A stretch of 64,000 nucleotides of DNA from Solirubrobacter soli DSM 22325 (GCF_000423665.1 NZ_AUIK01000001.1:436412-500411), one strand, 5' to 3'. Positions 42,190 to 50,760 are shown, counted from the stretch's first letter. Translations and numbers: made by a program. The notes: a model not told the origin generated them from the letters alone.

Positions 42190-42969
42190 CCTGCTGAAGC
42201 TCGCGCGGTTCTTCCGGCGCGGGAAGGTCGAGCGGCGCGCCCTGCAGCGGCTGGGGATGCAGTCCCCCGTGCTGGCGCCTGACGACTACGAGCGGATCGA
42301 ACACGAGGCCGGGCTGCCGGACCTCCGGGCGCGGGTCCGCGCCGGGCTGGAGCAGATCTCCGGCGACCAGCAGGCGGCGCTGCGCCTGCGGGTGGTGGAC
42401 GAGCTGCCGTACGACGAGGTTGCGCGCCGGCACGGACGTCGTCCTGGCTGGTGCCGGACTCCTCGACGGCGCGCATCGTCCGCCGCCTGCCGGACCCCGC
42501 GGGGGTCTTGACTGGGCCGTGCGCACCTTCACCGCGCGAACGGCGCAGGGCGGCCGGGCGATGCGAGCGCGTACGCGCCGCGGCCCACCGTGACGGTCGG
42601 GCGCGCGCGTACGCGCCGCGGCCCACCGTGACGGTCGTCTGGGGGCCGCCGGTCCGGCGCGTCGAGGTGGGCGGGCGTTGGCCCCCCTTGGGGCCGGACG
42701 GGTCGTTCCTCGCGTTCTTCTCGCCCTCTATGACGGACCGCGACCTGGTGGTGCGGACCACGTGCGCGGACGGGAGCAGCCATCGCGTCGAGCGCTTCCG
42801 CGAGCGGCGGGTGCCGCGTTCGCGGATCGAGGCCCGCGCTCCCGACCCCGACGCCGGCACGCCGTACGGGCTGCTGGTCTGGCGCGACCCCGGCTTCCTG
42901 CATCCCGACGTGCAGGAGCTCACCATCCGCACGCCGCGCAGCGAGCGCCACCCGCTCGCCGGGCCGTAG
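42190..42969 (+). pseudogene. Decayed sigma-70-type factor and adjoining unknown gene
   Basis: The region lacks one intact frame. About 42300-42435 encodes LEQISGDQQAALRLRVVDEL and PYDEVARR, which looks like region 4 of an ECF sigma factor, but region 2 and the recognition helix are missing. The frame then changes: VPDSSTARIVRRLPDPAG (about 42450-42503) and, in another frame, DWAVRTFTARTAQGG. After a tandem duplication a third frame gives VEVGGRWPPLGPDGSFLAFF through to a stop at 42969. At least two frameshifts and an N-terminal deletion are implied. The joining of these pieces is my inference; some parts could be a short live gene from 42451. Confidence 0.55.
42567..42637 (+). repeat. 33-bp tandem duplication in the decayed gene
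   Basis: The segment GCGCGTACGCGCCGCGGCCC plus ACCGTGACGGTCG occurs at 42567-42599 and again at 42605-42637, a 38-bp period. Because 38 is not a multiple of three, the duplication shifts the reading frame, which supports recent inactivation. Confidence 0.8.
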
Positions 42970-43001
42970 GATCTCGGGTGAGAACGACGCAAAGGACGCC
43001 T

Positions 43002-43394
43002 ATGACCAGTGCCTACACCGTCGCGGGCCGCGAGGACGCGCTCGACTTCATGGCGGACTACCCGGGCTACGGGGAGCAGCGGTGGTACACGACCGCGCTC
43101 GGGGCCGAGCAGGTCTCCTTCAGCTGGCGCCGGATGCTGCCGGGAACCGGCGGCCGCGGCAGCTACGGGCATCGCCACCCCGGCCAGGAGGAGGTCTACT
43201 TCGTGATCGCCGGCACGGTCACGTTCAAGGTCGACGACGACATCTTCGAAGCGGGTCCGCAGACCGCGGTCCGCATCGCGGGTGACGCATACCGCTCGAT
43301 CCACAACGACACGGCCGACGAGGCGCAGGTGCTGATCTTCTCGCCGCGGCTCGCCGAACCTCCGACCGAGACGGTCGATGAGTTCTGGTCGTAG
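43002..43394 (+). CDS. Cupin-domain protein
   Basis: 130 residues from an ATG with AAAGGA about 8 bp upstream. The cupin motif 1 is GHRHPGQEEVYFVIAGTVTF (about 56-75), with metal-binding His residues, and motif 2 is AVRIAGDAYRSIHND. It is a single-domain cupin of unknown substrate, similar to small actinobacterial dioxygenase/isomerase-like cupins. It overlaps the following SnoaL-like gene by 17 bp. Confidence 0.85.
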   Translation: MTSAYTVAGREDALDFMADYPGYGEQRWYTTALGAEQVSFSWRRMLPGTGGRGSYGHRHPGQEEVYFVIAGTVTFKVDDDIFEAGPQTAVRIAGDAYRSIHNDTADEAQVLIFSPRLAEPPTETVDEFWS

Positions 43395-43764
43395 CGAGAT
43401 CGCGGCGCTGATCGACCGCTACGACGCCGCGTGGAACGCCCAGGACCTGGACGCGATCGCGTCGATGCACGACGACGCGATCGTCTTCCACAACCACACC
43501 GCCGGCGAGCGGGTCGCCGGCGGGGCCGCCGTCCGCGCCCACATCGGCGCGATCTTCGCCCGCTGGCCGACGCTGCGCTTCGAGCGCCGTTCGTTGCGTT
43601 GCGGGGAGGACTTCGCCGTGAGCGAGTGGACCGCCCGCGCGACACATCCGGACGACGGCCGCCGGCTCGAGTGGGACGGCGTCGACGTCTTCCCGCTCAG
43701 CGCGGACGGGCGGCTCGCCCGCAAGGACGTCTACTCGACTTCGGGAACGCCGCGCGTGCTCTGA
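43378..43764 (+). CDS. SnoaL-like/NTF2-fold protein
   Basis: 128 residues with the NTF2-like pattern IAALIDRYDAAWNAQDLDAI at the N-terminus, HNHTAGERVAG, and a C-terminal DGVDVFPLSADGRLARKDVY sheet. The family includes small isomerases, hydrolases and ligand-binding proteins; residues alone do not define the reaction. It is translationally coupled to the cupin gene and converges on the lipoprotein gene 3 bp away. Confidence 0.85.
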   Translation: MSSGRSEIAALIDRYDAAWNAQDLDAIASMHDDAIVFHNHTAGERVAGGAAVRAHIGAIFARWPTLRFERRSLRCGEDFAVSEWTARATHPDDGRRLEWDGVDVFPLSADGRLARKDVYSTSGTPRVL

Positions 43765-43766
43765 CG

Positions 43767-44423
43767 CTATGACGACTCGCAGGCGTACCCGTCGCCGTCG
43801 CGATCGAGGTCGTATGGGTCGCTGCCGACCGACCTGACCGGTCCGGTGTAGTCCGGCCCGTCCCCACTCCCGCCCCGGCAGTCGTAGTCGGACGAGTCGG
43901 GCTTCAGGCAGGCGCCTTCGTAGTTGGGATCGCAGTTCGGCTCGCTCTGGGCTTCCTGCTCGGCGTTGTACGCGTCGCACCCCGGCGGCGTCGCCGCACC
44001 ATCGCGGACGGCAGCCTTCTCCGCGGCGGTGCACGTCTTCGCGTCGCGGGCGATCCGCTTGCGCTCGCGCGCCGCGGCGTCGGCCTTGGCGATCGCCGCG
44101 TTCGCGCGCGCGATGACGGTCCGGGCGGCCTGCGTCTTGCGCAGTTGCCGTGAACGCGTCGCGAGACGCCGGGCATTCTTGTCGTGCCCGCGCTTGAGCT
44201 CGCGCTTCGCCTTTCGGAGGAGTTCGGCGGCCTGGCGTCGACGCTCCTTGGCGCCGTCGAGGGCGACCTCCCCGTTCATCGCCGACGCATCCAGCACGGC
44301 CCCCGTGTCCGGCGTGGCCGGGGGAGCGTTCTCCCCGGCGGCGCACCCGCTCACGATCGCCAATAGCACCAGGCCGCTCGCCAGCCTGGCCGCCCACCGC
44401 CCTCGTCGATCGCCCTCGCTCAC
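43767..44423 (-). CDS. Lipoprotein with Excalibur calcium-binding domain
   Basis: 218 residues. The signal peptide ends in a lipobox VSGC (Cys27). A long Lys/Arg/Ala-rich helical region (about 55-140, likely coiled coil) follows. The C-terminus DLDRDGDGYACE is an Excalibur (EF-hand-like) motif with the paired Cys near DYDCRGG. Such proteins are anchored to the outer face of the membrane and bind Ca2+; their function is not known. The start is an ATG/GTG-type Met at 44423. Confidence 0.85.
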   Translation of the reverse strand: MSEGDRRGRWAARLASGLVLLAIVSGCAAGENAPPATPDTGAVLDASAMNGEVALDGAKERRRQAAELLRKAKRELKRGHDKNARRLATRSRQLRKTQAARTVIARANAAIAKADAAARERKRIARDAKTCTAAEKAAVRDGAATPPGCDAYNAEQEAQSEPNCDPNYEGACLKPDSSDYDCRGGSGDGPDYTGPVRSVGSDPYDLDRDGDGYACESS

Positions 44424-44536
44424 AGTGCTCCCTCCATGCCAATACCGAAACCTTCACTAGTGACCCTATCGCGGCGCGCAGCGGGCGGCACTGGATACTC
44501 GTCCAGTCGACCAGAAGTGGAACGTGATCCGCTTAT

Positions 44537-44642
44537 AGGGGGGTGGCAAGGAAAACTTGACCCTGAGGACGGTTTTCCTGCGCACCCCCTGTCGGGCAGC
44601 TGGCACCACCGATCCTCGCGGTGCGGCTTTGAGAGCTGCCCG
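44537..44642 (+). ncRNA. Candidate structured RNA with two strong hairpins
   Basis: Within the 329-bp gap 44424-44752, hairpin 1 pairs 44539-44556 with 44572-44589: 17 base pairs (GGAAAAC/GTTTTCC core, GGGGG/CCCCC base) with bulges at A44548 and G82 (44582) and a 15-nt loop. Hairpin 2 pairs 44593-44601 with 44634-44642 (CGGGCAGCT/AGCTGCCCG) and an inner 44603-44607 with 44620-44624 (GCACC/GGTGC). Both lie 110-215 bp before the ATG at 44753. I recognise no known riboswitch. The strand is assigned from the downstream gene. Confidence 0.45.
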
Positions 44643-44752
44643 TGTCTGGTCAGCGTGGCGGCCGTGGACGATCGATTGCGGCACAGCGCGAGAACGATCT
44701 ATGTTCCCTCTGCGCGCAAGAAGGCGCGCACTCGTCCGCAGAGGAGTGTCTG

Positions 44753-45502
44753 ATGGCCGCAGCGACGCAAACGACCACGGGTTCCAATAACGGTGCGCCC
44801 GAGGTGGCACTCCCGAGCAAGGCGGTCTCCGACGCACAGGACGTCTTGAAGCCCACGAGGGATCTCCTTCACGGGCTCAGCCTCCTGGGAGGCGACAAAG
44901 GCGCCGACGATGCGGCGGACAACGCCGACGACTTCGGCTCCGTCTGGGGCGGGCCCCCGCAGAGCGTCGCGCTGATCGAGGCCGGGGCGACCGCCGCTGC
45001 GAAGTGGTGGGCGGCCGGTTTGAGCGCCTCCGTCGGTGCGGCGTGGGTTTGGGTGACGGCCTTCTGGAACGCCAACGGTCCCATCCACGCCAACCTCGTG
45101 ACCGGCATCGCGATCGTGACCGCCGCGGTCGTGCTCGCGATCGGCTACCTGATCGCGAGCGATGTCCGTGGGCGCGCCGCCGCCGCGGCGGCGACCATCG
45201 ATGCGCGCAGCAGGGTCGCGATCGCGATGCTCAGCAACGCCGAGGCGCTCTACAAGCGCCCGCCGGCGCAGTTCGAACCCTCCCTCGTCGCTCTGTCGCC
45301 GTCCCGCAAGGTCGTCAACCGCGCGGCGGAGGAGCCCGATGACGAGAACGACTGGGACGCGATCGCCATCGAGCGCCAGGCGGACGGCTCCCTCGCCTAC
45401 GTGGTCGCCAAGGGCTCCAAGCAGATGACGCTCGGCCCCGACAAGTTGATCTTCGTCAGCCAGGCGAAGCCGCCGAAGTCAGGATCACGAAACGGCAGTT
45501 GA
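44753..45502 (+). CDS. Membrane protein of unknown function
   Basis: 249 residues; the ATG at 44753 has GAGGAG 9 bp upstream. An N-terminal acidic region (to about 75) is followed by two membrane helices near 84-102 (ATAAAKWWAAGLSASVG...) and 108-130 (LVTGIAIVTAAVVLAIGYLI), then a cytoplasmic or exposed domain with ENDWDAIAIERQADGSLAYV and KQMTLGPDKLIFV. No family recognised. It faces the ADP-ribosyltransferase-like gene with 7 bp between stops and has the two-hairpin element upstream. Confidence 0.7.
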   Translation: MAAATQTTTGSNNGAPEVALPSKAVSDAQDVLKPTRDLLHGLSLLGGDKGADDAADNADDFGSVWGGPPQSVALIEAGATAAAKWWAAGLSASVGAAWVWVTAFWNANGPIHANLVTGIAIVTAAVVLAIGYLIASDVRGRAAAAAATIDARSRVAIAMLSNAEALYKRPPAQFEPSLVALSPSRKVVNRAAEEPDDENDWDAIAIERQADGSLAYVVAKGSKQMTLGPDKLIFVSQAKPPKSGSRNGS

Positions 45503-45509
45503 GGCACCC

Positions 45510-46265
45510 TCAATCTGAGACGTAGCCCTCGTCCTCGAACCGGTACGTGCGGAGGTCCTGATAGATCGGCTTGGCGTACTGCTTGGTCGAATGAGTCGTG
45601 AGGCCGCGCTGGATCGCCACCGCGTGGCGACGCATCACCTCGTCGGTCGTGACGCCTTCTCCGCCACCCGGGTAGTGCTGGCGGACGATCCCGAAGATCG
45701 ACCGCAGCTTGGACTCGGACTGGTCGCCGTGGCGTCCGAAGCTGAGCGATTGCGGCGGGACGAGGTCGTCGCTCCGGAACGCGAGATTGGTCGCGTCGCC
45801 GGTGTCCTCTCGAGTCTGCAACGCCTGCGCCGGGGTCAGGAACGCGCGCAGGTGCGGCGCGTCCGGGGGTTGCTTGAGCTTCCGGTTGTAGTAGCGCGTC
45901 GTCGTGATGTCGCCGCCGAGGAAGACGGCCGGGTCGTTCTTGGCCGCTGCGACGCCCTTCGGGTTCGCGATCGCCTCGGCCCCCTCCGAGCTGCCGCGCT
46001 TGGCCGGGTCGAGCCCTTGGGCGAGGATCGACGGGACGCTCGTCCGGCTCGTCGCGTGGTAGAAGCGCGCGTTGCGGTAGGCCTCCATGTGCGCGTCCAA
46101 CTGCTGGTCGGTGACGGGCTCACCGTGCATCAAGACCCGCTCCAGCAAGCTCGGCCTCGGCGGATCGGGCATCAGCTCGATCCGCACCTTGTCGTTGGCC
46201 GAGATCAGGATCGGAGCCCGCGGATCCGGCTTGGTCGTCTTGTTGACGCGCACCGGGTACTCCAT
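45510..46265 (-). CDS. ADP-ribosyltransferase-fold-like protein (tentative)
   Basis: 251 residues, no signal peptide or membrane helix. The central part starts with FYHATSRTSVPSILAQGLDP (68-87), like the first motif of PARP/KptA-type ART folds where a His binds NAD+. PAVFLGGDITTTRYYNRK (112-129) follows with two Tyr, the usual second motif, then NLAFRSDDLVPPQSLSF (160-176), where the third catalytic position would fall but a Glu is not obvious. Such folds occur in toxins and in RNA 2'-phosphotransferases. The assignment rests on pattern only. It is convergent with the membrane protein at 44753. Confidence 0.5.
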   Translation of the reverse strand: MEYPVRVNKTTKPDPRAPILISANDKVRIELMPDPPRPSLLERVLMHGEPVTDQQLDAHMEAYRNARFYHATSRTSVPSILAQGLDPAKRGSSEGAEAIANPKGVAAAKNDPAVFLGGDITTTRYYNRKLKQPPDAPHLRAFLTPAQALQTREDTGDATNLAFRSDDLVPPQSLSFGRHGDQSESKLRSIFGIVRQHYPGGGEGVTTDEVMRRHAVAIQRGLTTHSTKQYAKPIYQDLRTYRFEDEGYVSD

Positions 46266-46285
46266 GCGGCCGACACGTTACGCCT

Positions 46286-46720
46286 TCACTGAGGAGGACC
46301 GGAACGGAGGATGATCGTGGTCTCGGTGTCGACCGCGCCGACGCGGTTGCGCAGGGTGCGCAGGAAGGCGTCGAGCTCGGCGGTGTCGCGGCAGGCGACG
46401 CGCAGCTGGTAGTCGGGCGCGCCGCTCAGGTGCAACACCTCGATCACCGGCTCCAGGCGCGACACGGCGACCGCGAACGCGTCGGAGTCGACGCCGCGGC
46501 GCAGCGTGACGCCCACCAGCGCCTCGAGGTGCCGCCCACCCGCCGCGGGGTCGATCAGCGCGACGAAGCCGGTGATCACGCCGGCCTGCCGCAGTCGGCG
46601 GACGCGGTCGGCGGCGGCGTTGGCGCTGAGGCCGACCGCGGCGCCGAGATCGCGCCACGAGAGGCGGCCGTCCTCACGGAGGAGCCTGAGGATCTCACTG
46701 TCGATCGGGTCCAGCGCCAC
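46286..46720 (-). CDS. Lrp/AsnC-family transcriptional regulator
   Basis: About 144 residues from the GTG at 46720, the family length; longer reading to an ATG near 46787 would add an Arg-rich segment overlapping the LysE start. The helix-turn-helix is LDPIDSEILRLLREDGRLSW ... LGAAVGLSANAAADRVRRL, and the RAM effector domain is in the second half (IEVLHLSGAPDYQLRVAC). Lrp-type regulators sense amino acids. It is divergent from a LysE-type exporter across about 64 bp, so it probably regulates that exporter. Confidence 0.88.
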   Translation of the reverse strand: MALDPIDSEILRLLREDGRLSWRDLGAAVGLSANAAADRVRRLRQAGVITGFVALIDPAAGGRHLEALVGVTLRRGVDSDAFAVAVSRLEPVIEVLHLSGAPDYQLRVACRDTAELDAFLRTLRNRVGAVDTETTIILRSGPPQ

Positions 46721-46784
46721 GGTTCTCGCGGTCTTCTCCAAGGGCGGCTTGCGGGGCGTGAAGTGTCGCCGATATCCCCTGGAC

Positions 46785-47390
46785 ATGCACGCTCTCACGA
46801 TCGGTTTCGGGCTCGGGTTCCTCGTCGCCCTGCAGCTCGGCCCCATGTCGCTGTTCCTGGTCCGCTCCACGTTGCGCAGCGGGTTGGCCGTGGGGTTGGC
46901 GATCGGCGGCGGGATCGCGCTCGTCGACGCGCTGTACGCGGCACTGGGCGCGGCGGGCGCCGCTTCACTGCTGGCCATCGACGCGTTGCGGACGACGTTC
47001 ACCCTGCTCGGCGCGGCGGTCCTGCTGGTGCTCGGCATACGCACGCTGCGCGACGCGTTCCGGGTGCGGCCCGACGCGGAGACGCGGGAGGTCGTCCGGT
47101 CGCCGCGACGCGCGTTCGCCACGGCCGTCGCCGCGACGGCGTCGAACCCGGCGACGATCGCCTCGTGGGCGGCGATCTTCGCCGCCGCCAGCGGCGCGAG
47201 CGCGAACGGCACACCCGCGCTCCTGGTCGCCGGCGTCGGCGCCGGCAGCCTCTGCTGGGTCACGCTGCTCGCGGCGGGCACGGCCACCGCGCGGCGGGCG
47301 GTCGGAGCGAAAGCGATCCGGATCGCCGACGTGATCGCGGGCGGCGGGCTCGTGATCTTCGGCTGCGCGCTCGCGATCAGCGCGAACTAG
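46785..47390 (+). CDS. LysE-family amino-acid exporter
   Basis: 201 residues, six predicted helices. The start region FGLGFLVALQLGPMSLFLVR carries the family GP motif, followed by SGLAVGLAIGGGIALVDALY and the ASNPATIASWAAIF segment. LysE/RhtB proteins export amino acids. Divergent pairing with an Lrp/AsnC regulator mirrors the classic LysE-LysG logic but with a different regulator class. Confidence 0.88.
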   Translation: MHALTIGFGLGFLVALQLGPMSLFLVRSTLRSGLAVGLAIGGGIALVDALYAALGAAGAASLLAIDALRTTFTLLGAAVLLVLGIRTLRDAFRVRPDAETREVVRSPRRAFATAVAATASNPATIASWAAIFAAASGASANGTPALLVAGVGAGSLCWVTLLAAGTATARRAVGAKAIRIADVIAGGGLVIFGCALAISAN

Positions 47391-47396
47391 GGCGTA

Positions 47397-49079
47397 ATGT
47401 CCGCCCGCATGGACGCGATCAGGGCTCTGCGGGACGGACTGCTCTCCAAGCGCGAGGACTGGGAGGCCGCGTGCGCGCAGTTCGCGTGGCCGGTGCTGGA
47501 CGAGTTCAACTGGGCGCTGGACTGGTTCGACGGCTTCGCGCGTGGCAACGACGCGACCGGTCTGCTGGTGGTCGAGGCCGATGGCAGCTCGAAGCAGCTC
47601 ACGTTCGACGAGCTGGTCACGCGCAGCGACCAGCTCGCGAACTGGCTGCGCGCGCAGGGCGTGCGACGCGGCGAGCGGATCGTGCTGATGCTCGGCAACC
47701 AGGTCGAGCTGTGGGAGACGATGCTCGCGGCGATGAAGCTCGGCGCGGTCGTGATCCCCGCGACGACGCTGCTGGCCGAGGCCGACCTGCGCGACCGGAT
47801 CGACCGCGGCAACGCCAAGCACGTGATCGTCCGCGCCGCCGACGCGTCCAAGTTCGACGGCGTCGCGGGCGACTACACGCGGATCGCGGTCGGCGAGAAC
47901 GCCCCCGACGGCTGGCTCGACTACGCGCAGTCGCACCAGGCACAGGCGGAGTTCACGCCCGACGGCCCCACCCACGCCACGGACACGCTCCTGCTGTATT
48001 TCACCTCCGGCACGACCGCGCGCCCGAAGCTCGTCGAGCACACCCACGCCTCGTATCCGGTCGGCCATCTCTCGACCCTGTACTGGATCGGGCTCAAGCC
48101 CGGCGACGTGCACCTCAACCTGAGCTCGCCCGGTTGGGCGAAGCACGCCTGGTCGAACTTCTTCGCCCCCTGGCTGGCCGAGGCGACGGTCGCGATCTTC
48201 AACTACGAGCGCTTCGACGCGAGTGCGCTGCTGAACGTCATCGCCACCCACAACGTCACGACGTTCTGCGCCCCGCCCACCGTCTGGCGGATGCTGATCC
48301 AGGCCGACCTGACGTCCGTCCGAACGCAGCTCAGAGAGGTCGTCGGCGCCGGCGAGCCGCTCAACCCTGAGGTCATCGAGCAGGTGCAGAAGGCGTGGGG
48401 CCTTACCCTTCGCGACGGGTTCGGCCAGACCGAGACGACGCTGCAGATCGGCAACCCGCCCGGCCAGCCGATCAAGCCGGGTTCGATGGGCCGCCCGATG
48501 CCCGGCTACACCGTCGCGCTGATCGACCCGGTCACCGGCGAGGCCGCCGAGGAGGGCGAGATCTGCCTACCGCTGGACAACCGCCCGCTCGGCCTGATGG
48601 TGGGCTACCGCGACGACGACGAGCGCACGTCGGACGCGATGCGCGGCGGCTACTACCACACGGGCGACGTCGCCTCGCGCGACGCGGACGGCTACATCAC
48701 CTACGTCGGCCGCACCGACGACGTCTTCAAGGCCTCCGACTACCGGATCTCGCCGTTCGAGCTCGAGTCGGTGCTGATCGAGCACCCGGCGGTCGCCGAG
48801 GCCGCCGTCGTCCCCTCCCCCGACCCGCTGCGCCTCGCCGTCCCGAAGGCGTACGTGGTGCTGGCGCAGGGACACGAACCGACCAGGGAGACCGCGCTCT
48901 CGATCCTCAAGCACGCCCGTGAGCAGCTCGCGCCCTACAAGCGGGTCCGCCGCATCGAGTTCTATGAGCTGCCCAAGACGATCAGCGGCAAGATCCGCCG
49001 CGTCGAGCTGCGCGCCCGCGAGGAGCAGGACGTAAGCGGCGGGTGGTCGGAGGCCGACTTCCCGGAGCTGAAGGCCTAG
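47397..49079 (+). CDS. AMP-forming acyl-CoA synthetase (medium-chain/ACSM-like)
   Basis: 560 residues. The adenylate-forming core shows YFTSGTTARPKLVEHTH (P-loop), GAGEPLNPEV, DGFGQTETT, YHTGDVASRDADGYITYVGR and the C-terminal catalytic Lys in LPKTISGKIRRVELR. The GYRDDDERTSDAMRGGYY segment and overall length are typical of the ACSM/medium-chain group rather than acetyl-CoA synthetase. It converts a carboxylate to its CoA ester with ATP. A start at Met5 (47409) is equally possible. The stop overlaps the convergent secreted protein by 4 bp. Confidence 0.88.
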   Translation: MSARMDAIRALRDGLLSKREDWEAACAQFAWPVLDEFNWALDWFDGFARGNDATGLLVVEADGSSKQLTFDELVTRSDQLANWLRAQGVRRGERIVLMLGNQVELWETMLAAMKLGAVVIPATTLLAEADLRDRIDRGNAKHVIVRAADASKFDGVAGDYTRIAVGENAPDGWLDYAQSHQAQAEFTPDGPTHATDTLLLYFTSGTTARPKLVEHTHASYPVGHLSTLYWIGLKPGDVHLNLSSPGWAKHAWSNFFAPWLAEATVAIFNYERFDASALLNVIATHNVTTFCAPPTVWRMLIQADLTSVRTQLREVVGAGEPLNPEVIEQVQKAWGLTLRDGFGQTETTLQIGNPPGQPIKPGSMGRPMPGYTVALIDPVTGEAAEEGEICLPLDNRPLGLMVGYRDDDERTSDAMRGGYYHTGDVASRDADGYITYVGRTDDVFKASDYRISPFELESVLIEHPAVAEAAVVPSPDPLRLAVPKAYVVLAQGHEPTRETALSILKHAREQLAPYKRVRRIEFYELPKTISGKIRRVELRAREEQDVSGGWSEADFPELKA

Positions 49080-50071
49080 GCGCCGCAGGCGGCGGTGACC
49101 CCCGCCTGCGCGGTCGAGAGCGCCGCCCGCTTCTTCGAGCGCGTGCGGACCGCGCTCTTGTAGCGGCTCTTGTCGCGCTTGGCCAGCCGCTTGTAGGAGG
49201 CGCGCTTGGCGCCGTGCGCACGCCGGGCCTTCCGCTCGTAGGCCTTGTAGGACTTCCGATAGCGCGCGACCGCCTTCTCGGCCGTGGTGACCGCCTTGTT
49301 CGCGGCGGTGAGCTTGGCGCGGGCGGTCACGCACGGGTCGGGACCGACGAGGAACGTCGCGGACGACGTCGCCTCGGGCGCGGGATCGCTTCCCGACTCG
49401 ACGACGTAGGCGCAGAGCAGGTAGGTGCCGTTCGTCGTCGGCGCGGTGATCGTGTCGGTCCCGGTCTGGGTGCCCTGCACGGTCGTGTAGAGGACGTCGG
49501 TGGAGTTCGGGTCGTCGAGCGCGTAAGTCGCCTCGCAGCCACGGCCGCCGGCGGGCTTGAGCGTGATGATCAGCCTGCGGCTCAGCTCGGTGTTCACCGG
49601 CGCGTTGAGCGCGAACGCCTGTCCAGCGTCGACACGCGGCGGGACCTGGATCGAGACGGTCGCCCGCGCGGAGCGGACGGTGAGCCTGACCGCGCCGGTC
49701 ACTGCGAGTGGTGACGCGTCGCTGGAGCTGTTCTGGAGGTAGCCGCACACGATCGATGTGCCCGGGTCGTAGATCGTGTGCGTCTGCGTCGTGCTCCCGC
49801 TTGCCGACCCGCTGGTGTAGATCACGTCGGAGCTGTTCGGGTCGTCGACGTTGTACGCGGACCCGCAGCCCAACGGCCCATCGGGCTTGATGGTCACGAT
49901 CACGCGGGGGTCGGGATCGGACGATGTCCACGTCGCGGTGATCGGGATCGGCACCTCCTCGGTCGGATCGGCTCCGAAGGTCACCGTCAGCGTGTCCGCG
50001 GCGCGCGCGGAAGCGGCAGTGGCCAGCAGCATCACGACCACGAGCAGCGACGCCATCACCGTGCGAGACAT
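49076..50071 (-). CDS. Secreted protein with two Ig-like repeats and basic coiled coil
   Basis: 331 residues. Signal peptide 1-24 (LLATAASARA). Two similar beta-rich repeats follow, each with a GCxxxYxxDDPNSxDVxYT block (about 68-85 and 178-195) and a later LCAYV/VCGYL Cys, probably forming disulphides. The last 90 residues are a Lys/Arg/Ala helix (KAVARYRKSYKAYERKARRA) ending near a Cys. No known family. It might link to the envelope by its basic tail. The terminator-like hairpin at 50096-50122 lies just upstream. Confidence 0.75.
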   Translation of the reverse strand: MSRTVMASLLVVVMLLATAASARAADTLTVTFGADPTEEVPIPITATWTSSDPDPRVIVTIKPDGPLGCGSAYNVDDPNSSDVIYTSGSASGSTTQTHTIYDPGTSIVCGYLQNSSSDASPLAVTGAVRLTVRSARATVSIQVPPRVDAGQAFALNAPVNTELSRRLIITLKPAGGRGCEATYALDDPNSTDVLYTTVQGTQTGTDTITAPTTNGTYLLCAYVVESGSDPAPEATSSATFLVGPDPCVTARAKLTAANKAVTTAEKAVARYRKSYKAYERKARRAHGAKRASYKRLAKRDKSRYKSAVRTRSKKRAALSTAQAGVTAACGA

Positions 50072-50095
50072 TCGGGAACCTTCCGTGGATTACGG

Positions 50096-50122
50096 GCGCA
50101 GATCGCGCAAGGTTATCTGCGC
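50096..50122 (-). terminator. Hairpin after the kinase-VWA operon
   Basis: Perfect 8-bp arms GCGCAGAT/ATCTGCGC with an 11-nt loop, 22 bp beyond the stop of the gene at 50144. It probably terminates the three-gene operon before the secreted-protein gene on the same strand. Confidence 0.6.
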
Positions 50123-50143
50123 GCTCCACCGGTCACAACCCGA

Positions 50144-50758
50144 TCAGTTCTCGAAGATGACCTGGACCCGCGCGCGCAACTCGCTCACCTGTGCCGCGAG
50201 CTCGGTCTGCCCGAGACCGTCGACGGCGAGGAGCTCCGCGCGGACGGTCTGCAGCGTCGTCACGACCTCGTCCATCTCGGTGAGCATCGCGGCCAGGCGC
50301 TGCCGCAGACGGTCGAGCGCGTCCGCGTCCGCGGCCGGCTGTTCGGCCAGAAAGGCGTGGATGCGCTGCGCGCGCTCGGCGTGGCCCTGCAGGGCGAGCA
50401 CGAGGCCCGCGACCTCGCGGTTGACGTCGTCGGACGCCTCGGCCGTGATCGCTGCGCGGGCGGCGCTCGCGGCGCGCACGCGAGCGGCGATCTCCGGCGC
50501 GAAGCGGGTGGTCGTGCGCGGGACCGGCGGCGGCTCCCGGCGGGCGGCGGATCGCGCCCGCGAGCCGGCCTCGCGCGCCTCGCGCTCGTCGAAGAACGTG
50601 ACGGTCACGAGCGCGAGCCAGCACACGACGGCGACCGGCGCGAGCCAGAGCACGCCGAGCGCGAGCGCGGCGACGAGGACGATGGCGGGCGCGAGCACGT
50701 TGACGGGCTTGGTGACCGCGTTGACCGCGAGGACGAGGCTGAGCTCCTTGCGGGTCAT
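50144..50758 (-). CDS. Small membrane protein with long coiled coil
   Basis: 204 residues: a membrane hairpin at about 18-55 (NVLAPAIVLVAALALGVLWLAPVAVVCWLALVTV), a basic Pro-rich linker (70-83), then a helical segment of about 115 residues with heptad-like spacing (LDRLRQRLAAMLTEMDEVVTTL). No family recognised. It is the last gene of an operon whose first two genes encode a Ser/Thr kinase and a VWA/solute-binding protein (2 bp from the latter), so it may be a substrate or scaffold of that kinase. Confidence 0.75.
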   Translation of the reverse strand: MTRKELSLVLAVNAVTKPVNVLAPAIVLVAALALGVLWLAPVAVVCWLALVTVTFFDEREAREAGSRARSAARREPPPVPRTTTRFAPEIAARVRAASAARAAITAEASDDVNREVAGLVLALQGHAERAQRIHAFLAEQPAADADALDRLRQRLAAMLTEMDEVVTTLQTVRAELLAVDGLGQTELAAQVSELRARVQVIFEN

Positions 50759-50760
50759 CG

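Noticed and set aside
46286..47287. A 333-residue form of the Lrp regulator
   Set aside because: The extra N-terminal half is antisense to the LysE gene and is Ser/Arg/Ala-rich with no fold; a start at 46720 gives the normal Lrp length.
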